Below are positions 1 through 11,195 of a stretch of DNA of 64,000 bases, piece by piece. Within the stretch, counting starts at the first letter, position 1. Every line of letters begins with the position of its first letter. Below the pieces are notes generated by a model. That model was not told where the DNA came from. It worked only from the letters and a program-made list of their open reading frames with translations, and searched no databases. Where the stretch lies: positions 12,671,391-12,735,390 of the forward strand of contig OZ025212.1 in NCBI GenBank assembly GCA_964019055.1. Reading direction: 5' to 3'. This DNA comes from Anthopleura xanthogrammica. Its lineage: Eukaryota; Cnidaria; Anthozoa; Actiniaria; Actiniidae. A program made the translations under genes and the position numbers.

Positions 1-3000
1 CTCCTCTTTTTCCAGCTGTTCCTTCTCCTTGGCTTCATCAAAGATTTGTTGAGAAGAAAGGTGGTTTTCTCCTTTGATTAGAAACTAGTAGAAGAAAGAT
101 AGAAATCTTGATATGTATAGAATATCAGTCTAATACAGCAATATGAGATGGATGGATGGATGGATGGATGGATGGATGGATGGATGGATGGATGGATGGA
201 TGGATGGATGGATGGATGGATGGATGGATGGATGGATGGATGGATGGATGGATGGATGGATGGATGGATGGATGGATGGATGGATGGATGGATGGATGGA
301 TGGATGGATGGATGGATGGATGGATGGATGGATGGATGGATGGATGGATGGATGGATGGATGGATGGATGGATGGATGGATGGATGGATGGATGGATGGA
401 TGGATGGATGGATGGATGGATGGATGGATGGATGGATGGATGGATGGATGGATGGATGGATGGATGGATGGATGGATGGATGGATGGATGGATGGATGGA
501 TGGATGGATGGATGGATGGATGGATGGATGGATGGATGGATGGATGGATGGATGGATGGATGGATGGATGGATGGATGGATGGATGGATGGATGGATGGA
601 TGGATGGATGGATGGATGGATGGATGGATGGATGGATGGATGGATGGATGGATGGATGGATGGATGGATGGATGGATGGATGGATGGATGGATGGATGGA
701 TGGATGGATGGATGGGTGGATGGGTGAGTGGAAGAAAAATGGATGGATGGATTAGTGGAAGGAAGAAATAAACAATGGATGGATGGATGGATGGCTAAAA
801 AGTTAACCATTTCCCAGCTAAAAACCACAAGCACAACAAGGTTTCAATAGCTTTATAACAGTCCATGGTCATACTGTGTCATCATTTCACAGAACTGACA
901 CCCTTGTTAAACTGAATATCAGTTATGATGCAATTATTTGGATTGACTCATCTTGTTTTAACACCTTTATCTTCGTAGTGTAATATTAGAGCTGAATAAT
1001 ACTTACAGGCCATAATCTTTCATCAGCGTCTGCCTTCTGTAAAGTCATCTGAATAACCCCATGACCATCAAACATCCAGAAACTCTCATCAGGGATCACC
1101 CTACTGTAGAACTCCCCATCGATAACAGGCTCCTGTCCCTTTACGCCCAACGTCCACCTACTTGGGGTTAATTTACTTAAGATGGAAGACTTTTTGGTAT
1201 TTGACGACACTGAAATCAATACTGTAATAGTCCCATCATCTTCATCTGTTTCCTTCCAGCTGTACTTTGCTGTCGTTCCTTGACCATAAACTATTTCACC
1301 AGTTTTAGACTCTTCGTGATCCTTGAGGTATTTTTTGTACATTTTTTGAATAAATTCCTCAGACACATTCTTCATGCCTTCTTCATCTAATGATGCCGTA
1401 AAGCCATACTTGAAATCTTCATACTCAAGCAAATTCGTTTTTTCTGGTACATCAACATTTATTGCTGGACCTTTGCCTTGTTCACCACCTTCAGCATGAA
1501 GTAAGGCATGTATGAGGTCATTTTTGGATTTCTTCACACATTCTTTGGCCTTTTCTTCATCTACTCCAGTAAGTTCTTGAACAACCTTTCCTTGGTCCAG
1601 AAATTCTCCTTCTTCTGTGTAAAATAAGCAATAGTAAAGGTTTATATTCAGTGAAAATATTTCCTACTATCTTATATCAGAAAGGCTTTTTTTTTTCATA
1701 GCCAGAATTTGCAAAATCGTCATAACTTTAAAGCCATAAATAGTTGCAAATGCCCCTCAAAATGGCAATTCCGAGGGTCTCAATTTCAATTTTTTCCCCG
1801 GGGGAGCATGCCCCCACACCCCCCTAGGTGGTCCAGTCTTTGGTGGTCGCTAGCCCCCCCAATCAAAATTATGCTCCGCGGTCCCTGACCTTTCATGCAA
1901 CCTAGGTTCCATTCCTGGACTCTGTGTCATATGTGAGTAGAGTTGCTTGCTGTTTCTCTTCTGTAGCATATGTTTTGAGAATTTTTCTCCAGGTTTTCCA
2001 ATTATCCTCCCTCCCCAAAAATTCCTTACAGTTTCTTTTAAAGTCTATTGAAGTATTTCTTTATCCCCAAAAATCAACTCCTGAATTCCAATTCCATCTG
2101 GTGCTGAAGGCTTATATACAAGCCTCTGGCTCATGAGACCGAGCAATCACTTCCTGCATGATTGAAGAATAGATTATGTTTTCTATATACATAATGCAAC
2201 ATATAGGTACTGAAACATAATTAAATAAAGAGATTAGGCCTTGATAGTAAAGAGTTGCTTTTTTGAAGGTAGTTGAATTTTTTGACCCAGACCACCAGTG
2301 AGTTAAAACCTGATCACCAAGATAACTAAGTGCTTCCTTTTCAGCTGTAACAGTCGGTCACCAGTTTTTCACTTGCTAACAAATATTAAGTCTAATATCA
2401 GCTGAAAGTTTCTATGATGTTATCAAAAGATAATACCTAAAATTCCTGATAACTGGAGTTTTCTGTCAATCCAACTGATAGCTGACTAAATTATTACTGA
2501 AGGCTTGTATGATGTACAAGCTTGGGAAATTATGAGGCCAGAATTTTAATAATGTATTCTGGAGTTGAATGGGTCAAGTTATAAGGAAATTGAATTATAG
2601 AGTAACTGTTTCATTCGTCCTTCAACTTATTTTTTGATTTACTATCTTTGAAAGAAATAATATAAACAGAGTTTATTCGTTTGTGTTTATTGATTTCTTC
2701 TAAATTCATAAACAAGAATATTGGCTACGTTCCTAGGAAACTCCATTCTCCTAATGGCGTCTACAGATGGTACGTCCTAAAGTAGCATTGTCTATTAAGC
2801 TTTAAAACCAAGAAGCAGAGGATCTTTTAAAGCAATTTTCACGCTAAAAACTCCAGGAATACCTGGACATTTATTTACCACTAACTGATTTTACAGACAC
2901 AAATCTAACGCCCCACTGAGCCAGTCTCAAACGATTAAATTACACAATACATTCAAGTAATCAAGTTATAACAAACCTTCGTTGCTGTTTTTCTCACTCA

Positions 3001-3334
3001 AACCCAACAAATCCTCCATTCTTGTCCTCAATTCAGGTTTCTTGAGTAGCATTTCTTTGGCTTTACTGCAGCCATCGTTAGTCCAGGCGTGATCTACAAG
3101 GAAGACGTCTCCATGTTGTTTCAACGCTTCCTTGGAATGCAAAGTCCTTCTACCGTCAGCTATTTCTCCATTTTCACGCCGTTCAAACCTCGACTTCGCA
3201 TCGTGAATGATTCGAGGCGATAGTTTATCGTAAAGTTTTTTCCAAAGATGCTCTGGGAGGCCAATAGATTGGAGTTGTTGCTGATGAATTTGACAAAAGT
3301 TTTCCCAGCTGATACACGTGTTGTTGCCCGCCAT
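1..3334 (-). CDS. CS (p23/NudC-like) domain protein with TTLL12-like N-terminal module, partial
   Basis: Three exons are visible: 3334-2977, 1614-1007 and 84-1, and the gene continues past the left edge. Phases fit (phase 1 after exon 1, phase 0 after exon 2), and each junction has GT/AG. Exon 1 (119 residues) carries a FLVDHAWT motif and a helical start that resemble the N-terminus of tubulin-tyrosine-ligase-like 12. Exon 2 begins with a UBA-like helix pair ([17 protein letters not shown]), then a CS-type beta sandwich with [14 protein letters not shown] and [11 protein letters not shown], close to the NudC pattern. Exon 3 starts FLIKGENHL and becomes a charged coiled coil. CS domains usually bind Hsp90 or act as co-chaperones; that role here is inference. 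The start ATG at 3334 opens the first exon. I do not recognise a named orthologue with this order of modules. The protein could also be a divergent NudC-domain family member. Confidence 0.75.
147..725. repeat. (GATG)n tetranucleotide array
   Basis: About 145 nearly perfect copies of GATG run without a break, then two short satellites of the same unit follow at 739-755 and 775-795. It lies in the intron between the second and third visible exons of the CS-domain gene. Long open frames in all three phases are a by-product of the unit and are not genes. Confidence 0.98.
1615..2976. other. Intron 1 of the CS-domain gene
   Basis: This intron holds a C/G-rich repeat relic near 1790-1880 and a SINE-like copy near 1885-2150. 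The remainder, 2150-2960, is AT-rich with no open frame or RNA gene that I can support. Confidence 0.6.
1885..2160 (+). repeat. tRNA-derived SINE-like copy 1
   Basis: A B-box-like stretch (GGTTCCATTCC) is followed by GACTCTGTGTCATATGTGAG and later by TTTTTCTCCAGGTTTTCC and CCTCCCTCC. The same order of blocks recurs at 35395-35640 and 63228-63660, which identifies a dispersed family. The 5' A-box is poorly preserved here. Confidence 0.6.
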
Positions 3335-3586
3335 GTTCCCTTGGAGGGAAGAACCACAGGAATCCCAAACATGCTCCTTTTAAAGATTCTTTTAAAAATT
3401 AACGATTCCTCCATAACTGCAGCGAGAAATCGGTACATAACGCAGAAAAATGGCATTTTATACCATTATACGTATATAAGAACATTCGTTTTTTGGCTGG
3501 TAACAAAGTTTAAGTTGTTAATTCTAAGCATTTTAAAATGGGATACCTGTGGTAAAATTGGGTTTTATGGATGGCCTCTGCTTGAG

Positions 3587-3743
3587 ACAGGGCTGTAGCA
3601 AGGGGAGGGGCTGGGGGGCTTGAGCCCCCGCAGTTTTCCCCAGAAAAATAAAGCAAGTATGGGATTCAATTTTCATTTGTTGTGGTCACATGTTGCTTTG
3701 TGCCCCCCCCCCCCCCCCCCCCCCAGGCTTGCTACAGCCCTGT
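3587..3743. mobile_element. Small inverted-repeat (MITE-like) element
   Basis: The ends are ACAGGGCTGTAGCAAG (3587-3602) and its exact reverse complement (3728-3743). The interior contains a G-rich then a C-rich homopolymer (poly-C of about 24 at 3701-3724). It has no coding capacity. Confidence 0.7.
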
Positions 3744-3747
3744 AAGG

Positions 3748-3965
3748 CTAGTGTGCCATCCTTCTTCCTGAGTTGTGCCATCCTCCCTGAGGCTAGTGGG
3801 TCTTCCTTCTCCCTGAAGTGTGTCATCCTTATCCCTGAGGTGTTTCATCTTTGTCCCTGAGGCATGCCATACTTCTCCCTAATGTGTGCCATCCTTCAGT
3901 CCCTGACGTACTGTCCTTCTCCCTGAGTGGTTCCATCCTTCTCGCTGAGGTGTGCCATCTTTGCC
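3748..3965. repeat. Degenerate minisatellite, unit about 25-27 bases
   Basis: About nine imperfect copies of a unit like CCCTGAGGTGTGCCATCCTT follow one another, varying in the central bases. Confidence 0.7.
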
Positions 3966-4374
3966 CTAGGCGAATCTTGCTGTAAACGCTGCATTTGCAA
4001 ATCACACACACAAAAAAAGAATAAAACATGGGCCTGCCCAGGCTAAACTTACTTCCCTCTTGATTTGAAAATTACAGTCTTGTTTATAATAGATAGGCAA
4101 AGGAAAACCTCAGCTCCCTGTGCTGCCATCCTCCTCCCTCAGTTTGGTTAATTTTTTCCATCAGACTTTCATAACTAGCCTTTTAAATCCCCCATAATCT
4201 TGCAATATTTTTTTTTCCATTTATCAGCATTTAATTCTTCCCAGTTATTTCCCGCCAATTTTCCCGCCACTAGAGCACTTGTTTCCAGTGTCTCCTCAAA
4301 ACCAAGAAGAGACTGGGAACGAGAACAGTTTATTCTCCAAATATTGTCGTAAATGTTCCACAGAAATAAGAATT

Positions 4375-6857
4375 ATGAGTTCCCGCAAGAAAATAAAAGT
4401 TCAAGAGGACGATCCTTATAATATCGGTGAAGAAAGTGACTCGGACGATGGAATGGGCTACAGAAGGTATAAAACAGTAAACAAACACGATCCAAACCAG
4501 CTCAGAAAAAAGTTGCTCCCTTCAACTTTTCTTATGAAGCCTACATTTTTTCTACTTGTTTTATTCTTTCTTTAGTTCAGACGAGGAACTGGAAATCTCG
4601 AATCGATTGATGGAGGAAGTAGAAGAATGTATAGACGAAGACAGTGAGGATGACTTTGAGAAGGAAATGCTGAGAGATCTCGATGAATCTTTGCAAGTGA
4701 AGGCCAACCAAGGTAAGTTTACATGTTTGCAGTCATTCCAATAAACCTGTGCACTACTGATTAACTGTTAGTGTTCATTAGATGCAAAGGAACAAAAGAA
4801 GCAGTGGTGTAGCAAGGACGCAGGATCTGGGGGGGGGGCACCTAGAATAAAAACTAATTATTACCAAGAATTGGGGGGGGGGGGCACATGCCTACCCCTC
4901 CTTACGCCAGTGGCATTGACTTCATACATCAAAGAAAAAAAAGGCTTGATCCAAAATTTTTAGAGGGGGCAGCCACCCCTTTCGCTACGGCACTGAAAAG
5001 AAAACAAAATGTTTAGCATCTAATAAATTTTATTTGATTCATTAGAGGTGCCCAGGTTTATTGGAAATTATAGACGTTAAAAAATGTTTGTACACAGCAA
5101 GTGTCAAAGTCTGCTTTTTCTCTCTTCTCATTGGCCAGGAGGATACCAGATGTTCATCAAATTTCACTGTTTCCCGTCACCCCATGCGAGTTGAAATTTT
5201 CATTTTTAGCTTTCTTCCCTTCCATTCATTATGTCTCACTTTTTGTTTAGGATCAGATACACCAACTATGTCAACATCAGCCTCAGGAAACTCTGATTCA
5301 AATGATAAACAATCAAATGATGATGCAACAGCATCAAAGACAGTTGAACTGTATGACGAGGATTATTTTAGCTCTGGTTCAGAAGATAATGATATGGTTG
5401 GGGGTATGCCTTCTAAGTCTAAAAAACGTCGGGAAATGTTGACGAATGATGAGTTATTCTATGATCCTGATATGGATGATGAAGATGAGAAATGGGTGAC
5501 AAAACAACGGCAACAACGTATGAATAAAGGTATGTATATTATATGCATTCTACATGCATGAATCAGAGGTGTTGATGTGATAAGCACTTGTTATGAGTTT
5601 AGAAAAATTGATAAATGAGTATTTTCTGTTGATGTACACAGCAAAAGACAACAAGGCTAGCTCAACAAACAAGTCCAAAAAAAAGGTTCAGAAAGTTCCA
5701 ACCAGCGATGCTATCTTATCTTGCCCTGCGTGTATGAGTACTCTGAGTATTGACTGCCAAAGGTGAGTTCATTCTTTATATGCAAAGTATTTGATAAGTT
5801 AACAGGGCCTGTTAACACAGAAATTGTGCAGCTTTTATGCAAGAAAACTAACAGAAAATGCATTATGATGATTTGTTTGTGTCCTGGGACCTAAGAGCTT
5901 CATTGCTTGCCATTGTATTAAATTCCTTGCTTACAAAAGAATGTGATCTAGAATCCCATCAATGTGTTAGGGACCCCAATGTGCCCAGACACATGGGTCC
6001 CAGGACACACATTACAAAATCCTAGTGCAAAACACACAGGAAGCCCAGCTCTAATTTATGTTGGCCTTTCATTTGTCTAATATTATCCAATATCATTTTT
6101 ATAATCATCAGCACTCTCCATATCATCATCACTAACCAGCACTATGATTTTCAAATAATTTCTATTATTATCATCACTAGCACCATCATTGTAATCACCA
6201 GTCAACATCAATATTAAGAATCATCAAGATTATATATTATCACCATCACCATCATGCATCATAGTGAGCTTTAGATTTGACTATGAGTATGAGTACTGCT
6301 ATGACTATGAGATTCCTTTTAGAGTATGCTACTGCAAACTTTTAGTTGTCCTTGCATGCATTGGTTCAACTGTTGTTTTAAGAGATATGTTGTGCCAAAC
6401 AGAGGATGACAATGAGTTTGTAGTGGAAAATTTTAAGTGACAAAATTTTATAGTGGTAGCTGTACTTGTAGGAAAATCTAAAGCTCCCTATTGCCATTAC
6501 GACAGCAGAATTATCAACACCAACAATAAAATATTTCTTGAATTTTACTATATTTTACTCTGTAGGCATGACATCTACAACAACCAATACAGAGCCATGT
6601 TCGTCATGAACTGTGAAGTAGTAAAAGATGAAATACTGAAATACCAAGATCAAAGGCACAAAAATATTGGGAAAAGAAAGGGGAAACAGAAAGGGAAACT
6701 AGTCCCAGAGAACATGGCAGAAGGACAAAGTTCATCAGAAAACATGAATTGTGAAACATACAATCCAGTGAAATGCAGCGAATGTGGAACAGAAGTAGCA
6801 GTCTTTGACAAAGATGAAATTTATCATTTCTTTAATGTCCTAACAAGCCATGCATAG
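4375..6857 (+). CDS. EAPP: E2F-associated phosphoprotein (EAPP)
   Basis: Five exons join in frame to 321 residues: 4375-4511, 4576-4712, 5251-5529, 5642-5762 and 6566-6857. The start is the first in-frame ATG (MSSRKK). The N-terminal half is acidic with serine clusters (EESDSDD, EDSEDDFEKEM, YDEDYFSSGSED), followed by a TNDELFYDPDMDDEDEKWV block. The C-terminal half has the family hallmarks: CPACMSTLSIDCQRH, YRAMFVMNC, then CSECGTEVAVFDKDE and YHFFNVL, with two CxxC pairs that suggest zinc binding. Vertebrate EAPP is about 285 residues, so the length is similar. EAPP is a nuclear phosphoprotein that binds E2F factors and influences cell-cycle gene expression; this role is known from vertebrates. 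A possible poly(A) signal AATAAA lies at 7236-7241. Confidence 0.95.
4802..4995. mobile_element. Inverted-repeat element in EAPP intron 2
   Basis: The left end CAGTGGTGTAGCAAGG is an imperfect inverse of the right end TTCGCTACGGCACTG. The interior is G-tract rich, as in the 3587-3743 element. It shows no open frame. Confidence 0.5.
5878..6009. mobile_element. Inverted-repeat element in EAPP intron 4
   Basis: Ends TGTGTCCTGGGACC and GGTCCCAGGACACA are inverse copies about 130 bases apart. An ATC-rich stretch follows at about 6105-6260. There is no coding sequence. Confidence 0.55.
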
Positions 6858-7587
6858 AAATCTATAGAACTATACTATTTACATCCTGTGCTTGTATATA
6901 TTGTATTTGATATCATTTATATAAACAGTCATTATCTCAAGTTTGTGATTTCATTCAACTGATTGATGATGAGGAGAAACTACAGAATACCCTGAAAATC
7001 ATATGCAGTTGTTGAAATTATTTTTAGAATGAGCCATACAACAATGGAAGTCATTGCTTTTATGTGCGAATATGATTTTCAGGGTATTCTGCAGTCATGG
7101 ATGATAAATAGGGGCGGCCGTTGGGGATTCGGATTCCCGAGAGAGGGGGGGAGGGGGTCTCAGCAAATTGGTAAGTTAAAAATCATCAAAAATTATAAAT
7201 TCACCCCTGCTATATATTGGATAAAATGAATTGTAAATAAACTAACTAATTATCTACTTATTAAGTTTCTAATACTTTTGAAATACAATGTATACATTAT
7301 TTTACCAAAGCATAATCGTCTGATTTAATCTTCGTACCACAGGCAGCCCAACCAATAAAAAAGGAACGGCCTTTTCGGCAACAAAAACTAACAACAAAAA
7401 AACAAGCAAAAATTCCTTATACTTCTTCCAACATTAAAATTAGAGATCCTAAGAACGTAAATTTTTGGCAATTGTTATTTTTCCAAAATGAATGAATAAT
7501 TCTCTTTTTTCCAAATGGCCAGTTGCCCCAGCGCCAGACGTCGTTTTGAAATACTTCGTTTGAAATTTTCTCTCTATTTCGTGGTCA
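6858..7587. other. Convergent 3' intergenic region, EAPP and NENF
   Basis: The two genes converge here, so it holds their 3' untranslated ends. There is a G-tract at 7146-7157 and an AATAAA at 7236-7241 on the plus strand. I see nothing else. Confidence 0.5.
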
Positions 7588-9030
7588 TCACAATTCTTCT
7601 CTACTCCATATAAGATTCTCGTCCTCTGGTCGTGGTTCATAGCCCCGTACATATCCTATAGCCGGGTATTTCTTCATGTAAACGTTAAGGAACAAATCTT
7701 CGAGTCTGTCATATTCTTCCTTAGACAATCCATCCTGACGAAAAAAAATAAATATTTTTACGATTCCTTTCAGATATATGATAAAATTCTTTAATTTTGT
7801 AGATAGAAATTAGAAAGAAGTTTAAAAAAGCCGGGGGAAAAAATAAAACATGGATAGGAAATCAGAAAAAAAAATCTAGCAGAGCGAGGTTTCGATCCTC
7901 GGACCTCTGGGTTATGGGCCCAGCACGCTTCCACTGCGCCACTCTGCTTATCCATGTGTTTCGATGTGTAAAATAAGATATTTATTGTTGTTGCATAATT
8001 AGCATATGTTTTTCTCTTCTCTTACAAGATCTGGTGTCATGTCTTCAGAAGCCATAGTCCCCTTTGCTATTGCACGAGAAGCATCTTTTCCTGTAAAAAC
8101 ATTATAGGATTTTCCCACACCGTAGTAATCTACAGGAAATAAAATCGAAAAAAAAACATAGCTAGGACATTTTACTCACTATTAAACAAAAGTACATTAG
8201 AACTAAATATCATGCTAAAGTTACTTTAAAGGTGGATATTGAAAATATGCTTTATTTTTCTGTTTATTGTATTCCCGCTAGAAGCAGCTAAATGGGTTCC
8301 ACGAGGAATGTAGACATTGGAAGCAGCTAAATGGGTTCCACAAGGAATGTAGACATTGGAAGCAGCTAAATGGGTTCCACAAGGAATGTAGACATTGGAA
8401 GCAGCTAAATGGGTTCCGCAAGGAATGTAGACATTGGAAGCAGCTAAATGGGTTCCACAAGGAATGTAGACATTGGAAGCAGCTAAATGGGTTCCACAAG
8501 GAATGTAGACATTGGAAGCAGCTAAATGGGTTCCACAAGGAATGTAGACATTGGAAGCAGCTAAATGGGTTCCACAAGGAATGTAGACATTGGAAGCAGC
8601 TAAATGGGTTCCAATTTGATAGGAAAAAATAAATTGTTGTACCTTTCTCCTGTGTTACATCAAACACTATTCCTTTGACAGCAACGTAGATTGGAAGCTC
8701 TGGCTGAAGAAACACACGATTAAATTTAACTTAAAACGGATAATCGTATTTTCGCAGAGCAGTATAGTCACGGTTTTCACCAATTAAGATAATCTTATAA
8801 ATATTTGGAATTACTAGTTATAATGTCCACTTTGTTTTGAGGTTACTCACATTTTGCCCATTGTAATGAGAAAGATCTTCTTTGCTAAACAGGCTATGAT
8901 CTGATTCTGTAGAATGGTTTTCATGCAGGTCTGAGAAAGGAGCGTGAGGGGTTTGGTCTTTAACTTGGACTCCCAAACAACAACTGATTGCAACAACTAC
9001 GAATACCAACACAACACTAGTGGCGGCCAT
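7588..9030 (-). CDS. NENF: Neudesin (secreted MAPR/cytochrome b5-like heme-binding protein)
   Basis: Four exons join in frame to 163 residues: 9030-8851, 8703-8643, 8129-8026 and 7734-7588. The start is the ATG in AAGATGGCGG, a strong Kozak context. A hydrophobic signal peptide (residues about 6-22, VVLVFVVVAISCCLG) is followed by a low-complexity linker and then the MAPR cytochrome b5-like domain: LFSKEDLSHYNG, PIYVAVKGIVFDVT, YYGVGKSYNVFTGKDASRAI, and a final helix LEDLFLNVYMKKYPAIGYV. Human neudesin is 172 residues with the same block order. Family members bind heme and are secreted neurotrophic or metabolic factors in vertebrates. The C-terminus WSREEL ends in REEL, close to KDEL-type ER-retrieval signals. 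Intron 2 holds a 39-base minisatellite and intron 3 a tRNA gene on the same strand. Confidence 0.93.
7877..7948 (-). tRNA. Initiator tRNA-Met (CAT)
   Basis: A 72-base intronless tRNA. The acceptor stem AGCAGAG pairs with CTCTGCT, giving the A1:U72 pair typical of eukaryotic initiators. The anticodon loop is CCCATAA in the stem CTGGG/CCCAG, and the T-loop ATCGAAA has A54 in place of T54, another initiator mark. The D arm matches the usual animal initiator apart from a few bases. It sits in the last intron of NENF in the same orientation. A-box and B-box (GGATCGAAACC) promoters are internal. Confidence 0.97.
8281..8619. repeat. 39-base minisatellite, about 8.7 copies
   Basis: The unit begins GAAGCAGCTAAATGGGTTCC and is nearly identical from copy to copy, with rare single-base changes (ACGAGG, GCAAGG). 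It lies wholly inside NENF intron 2. Since 39 is divisible by three, it stays open in one minus frame as a 13-residue repeat, but it is outside the spliced gene. Confidence 0.95.
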
Positions 9031-11113
9031 CTTGTGTGTCACATGACTATACCACCCCTCCCTTAACTATTGCATTTTTTACGCCTTGTTTCTTGTTTCT
9101 CGTATCCTTTCATATCTGTTGGTTTTTTTTACCAAGCTATGATATTTTCTTAATACCTATACGTTTTGTAAAGGGTAGTGTTTGATGACTCTAAGCTTTC
9201 TCTAATTTTAGTTTGCGTGATAATCGTGACAGTATAATTGCTTCCGCTTATACCCAGCACAGGTTGCGTGATGCGCCATTACCTATGTTCTTTATCTCAC
9301 AATTCTTTAATCAATATCACAGTATGGTATATCAAGTATGATAAAAGGCATATGTTCATTTTCAATTATTTTGAAAAGGAGGGGAATAAAAATCGATTAA
9401 AAATATTTAATATTGTAAAGATACTTTTTTTTACTTAAAAGTTGTTATCATTGCAAAATAGAAGGGGGAGTCGAGTCGGTAGCTCACCAAGGAGACCAAG
9501 GGTGAGTATGGTAGGCCGAGATTTTTTGTTTTATATATTTTAATATCATATATTCATTTCCAATTGCTTTTTTGTTATTGTTTGTTTGCTCACGTGGTCT
9601 TAAGTGTACACTTAAATTTTCACACACATCGACATTCGTCTACATCATCACACGGGGTGGTTCAGTACCCCCTCAGTACCCCTCCCCTCCCCTCCCCCTC
9701 TCCCAACACACCCACTTGTCTAACTCTCTGAATGATTAAATATTCCTCTACTAATCGCGATAAATCTAGCATTTCTAAAAAAAAAAATAACGTTTACTTA
9801 CATAACTGTCAAGCCATCATGCAGGACTGTTTTGTAGTGAGGATGATAGATCTAGAGTGCTACAGAATTGTAAACTAAAGGTAATGGCTTCCTAATGACG
9901 AGCCCCGCGGAAGAAACCCGTCAAAACAGAGACTTAACTACGAAAATAGATGACAGGTATTTATATTTCGACCAAAAGGATGGTTAAGAAAGCATTTGAA
10001 TTTAGATTTAGCTGTTTGAATATGAAGAAAATAGCGGGGTTTTTTTCGTGCTTGTAACGAAGACGTCAAGACTGACAAATGGCTTCCCATTCTGAACTGA
10101 ATTAACTCCACCGTTGTTCTCTTTGTACATTGATTAAAACACTTAATTTTTGCACGCAACTGACAATTCTCTGACCCTCGGGAATAAAACAGTTTCAGTT
10201 AAACTTTCTATGTCTTTTTTCTTGTCGATTCTTTTTTGTCCCAAATTCTTTTTGAACCAGAGGTTCTATTTCGTACATATTTTATTATCGACTTAACATT
10301 TGATTTATTCGACTTCTTCCACGATAGCTTATAGAGGCTTAGAAATAAAATCTATAAGCACTATCTGGCCACATTTGTGTTCATCTGTTTACAATACAAT
10401 ACAATAAAGATTTATTCCAGATGCAATTAAGTAGATACATATACAAAATATAAAAGCTGAATAGAGCAGGCGAAACACTACAAAAACAACTAAAAAAAAA
10501 GGGCATCTAGAAAGGAAGTTAAGAGGTTATCCCTATGTAAAAAAACTCCCTATAATGACAAACAAATAGACGAGCAAAGCTACAAATATACGAATAAATG
10601 GATAAGTAGAGCAAACGCATTAAAACTTTTTGTTTATATTTCTTCTACTTTATCTGTGTTTATTATTTATTTTTTCTTCATTTTTTAAGGAGTCATTCTA
10701 TTTATACCTTTTACCATCGAGACAAGTAAGAGTAATTAAAAAAAGCTAGTTAATCAACATGAGACTTCACTTGATGAGGCTCTAGCTCTCCAAGATTGGA
10801 ATCAAAAACAAACTCTTCGTCAACAACAGCAGGTTGCATGGGACCGAAGTACCATAGTATTATGGGGAGCTACGGGGGTCCAGTGGTAAATCATAAGTAA
10901 TCTACGATTCCTTCTTTAATATCCGTTATATTTATGAGTAAGTGCTGTAACAATGACGTAGGAACAGCAAGCAGTTGATTTCAATTCTTCAAGAAGCTTT
11001 TGATAATACCAATTTACTAGGAAATATATTTTGAAAGCTTTTTGCTGCTAAAACGTAGTAATAGCGAGTCAGACGTAGTAAAGAGAAATTAGTTGGTCAG
11101 CAGCTGGGATCTT

Positions 11114-11195
11114 AGTCTCCTTTGCAGCCGTTCTTAGTTTCGGTTAGTGGGGAGGGATTTTGAGACCGCCACTAAGAACGGCTGCAAAATAGACT
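11114..11195. mobile_element. Short palindromic element, copy A
   Basis: Arms AGTCTCCTTTGCAGCCGTTC and the inverse ending GAACGGCTGCAAAATAGACT enclose about 35 bases with a GTGGGGAGGGA core. A sister copy lies at 31505-31573. Confidence 0.75.

Larger units (their letters stand above)
3335..4374. other. Head-to-head intergenic region
   Basis: About 1 kb separates the start codons of the CS-domain gene (minus) and EAPP (plus), so it probably carries both promoters. It contains a small inverted-repeat element with a poly-C tract and a minisatellite. I see no convincing TATA box. Confidence 0.5.

Noticed and set aside
130..834. Long Pro-Ser-Ile-His and Trp-Met-Asp-Gly repeat frames
   Set aside because: They arise from the GATG array, are open in all frames, and lie in an intron of the CS-domain gene.
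8281..8619. CRISPR array
   Set aside because: Copies are contiguous without unique spacers and lie in an animal intron.
8278..8715. 145-residue repeat protein (SLWNPFSCFQCLH)
   Set aside because: Only its first 20 residues are a neudesin exon; the rest is a minisatellite in the following intron.
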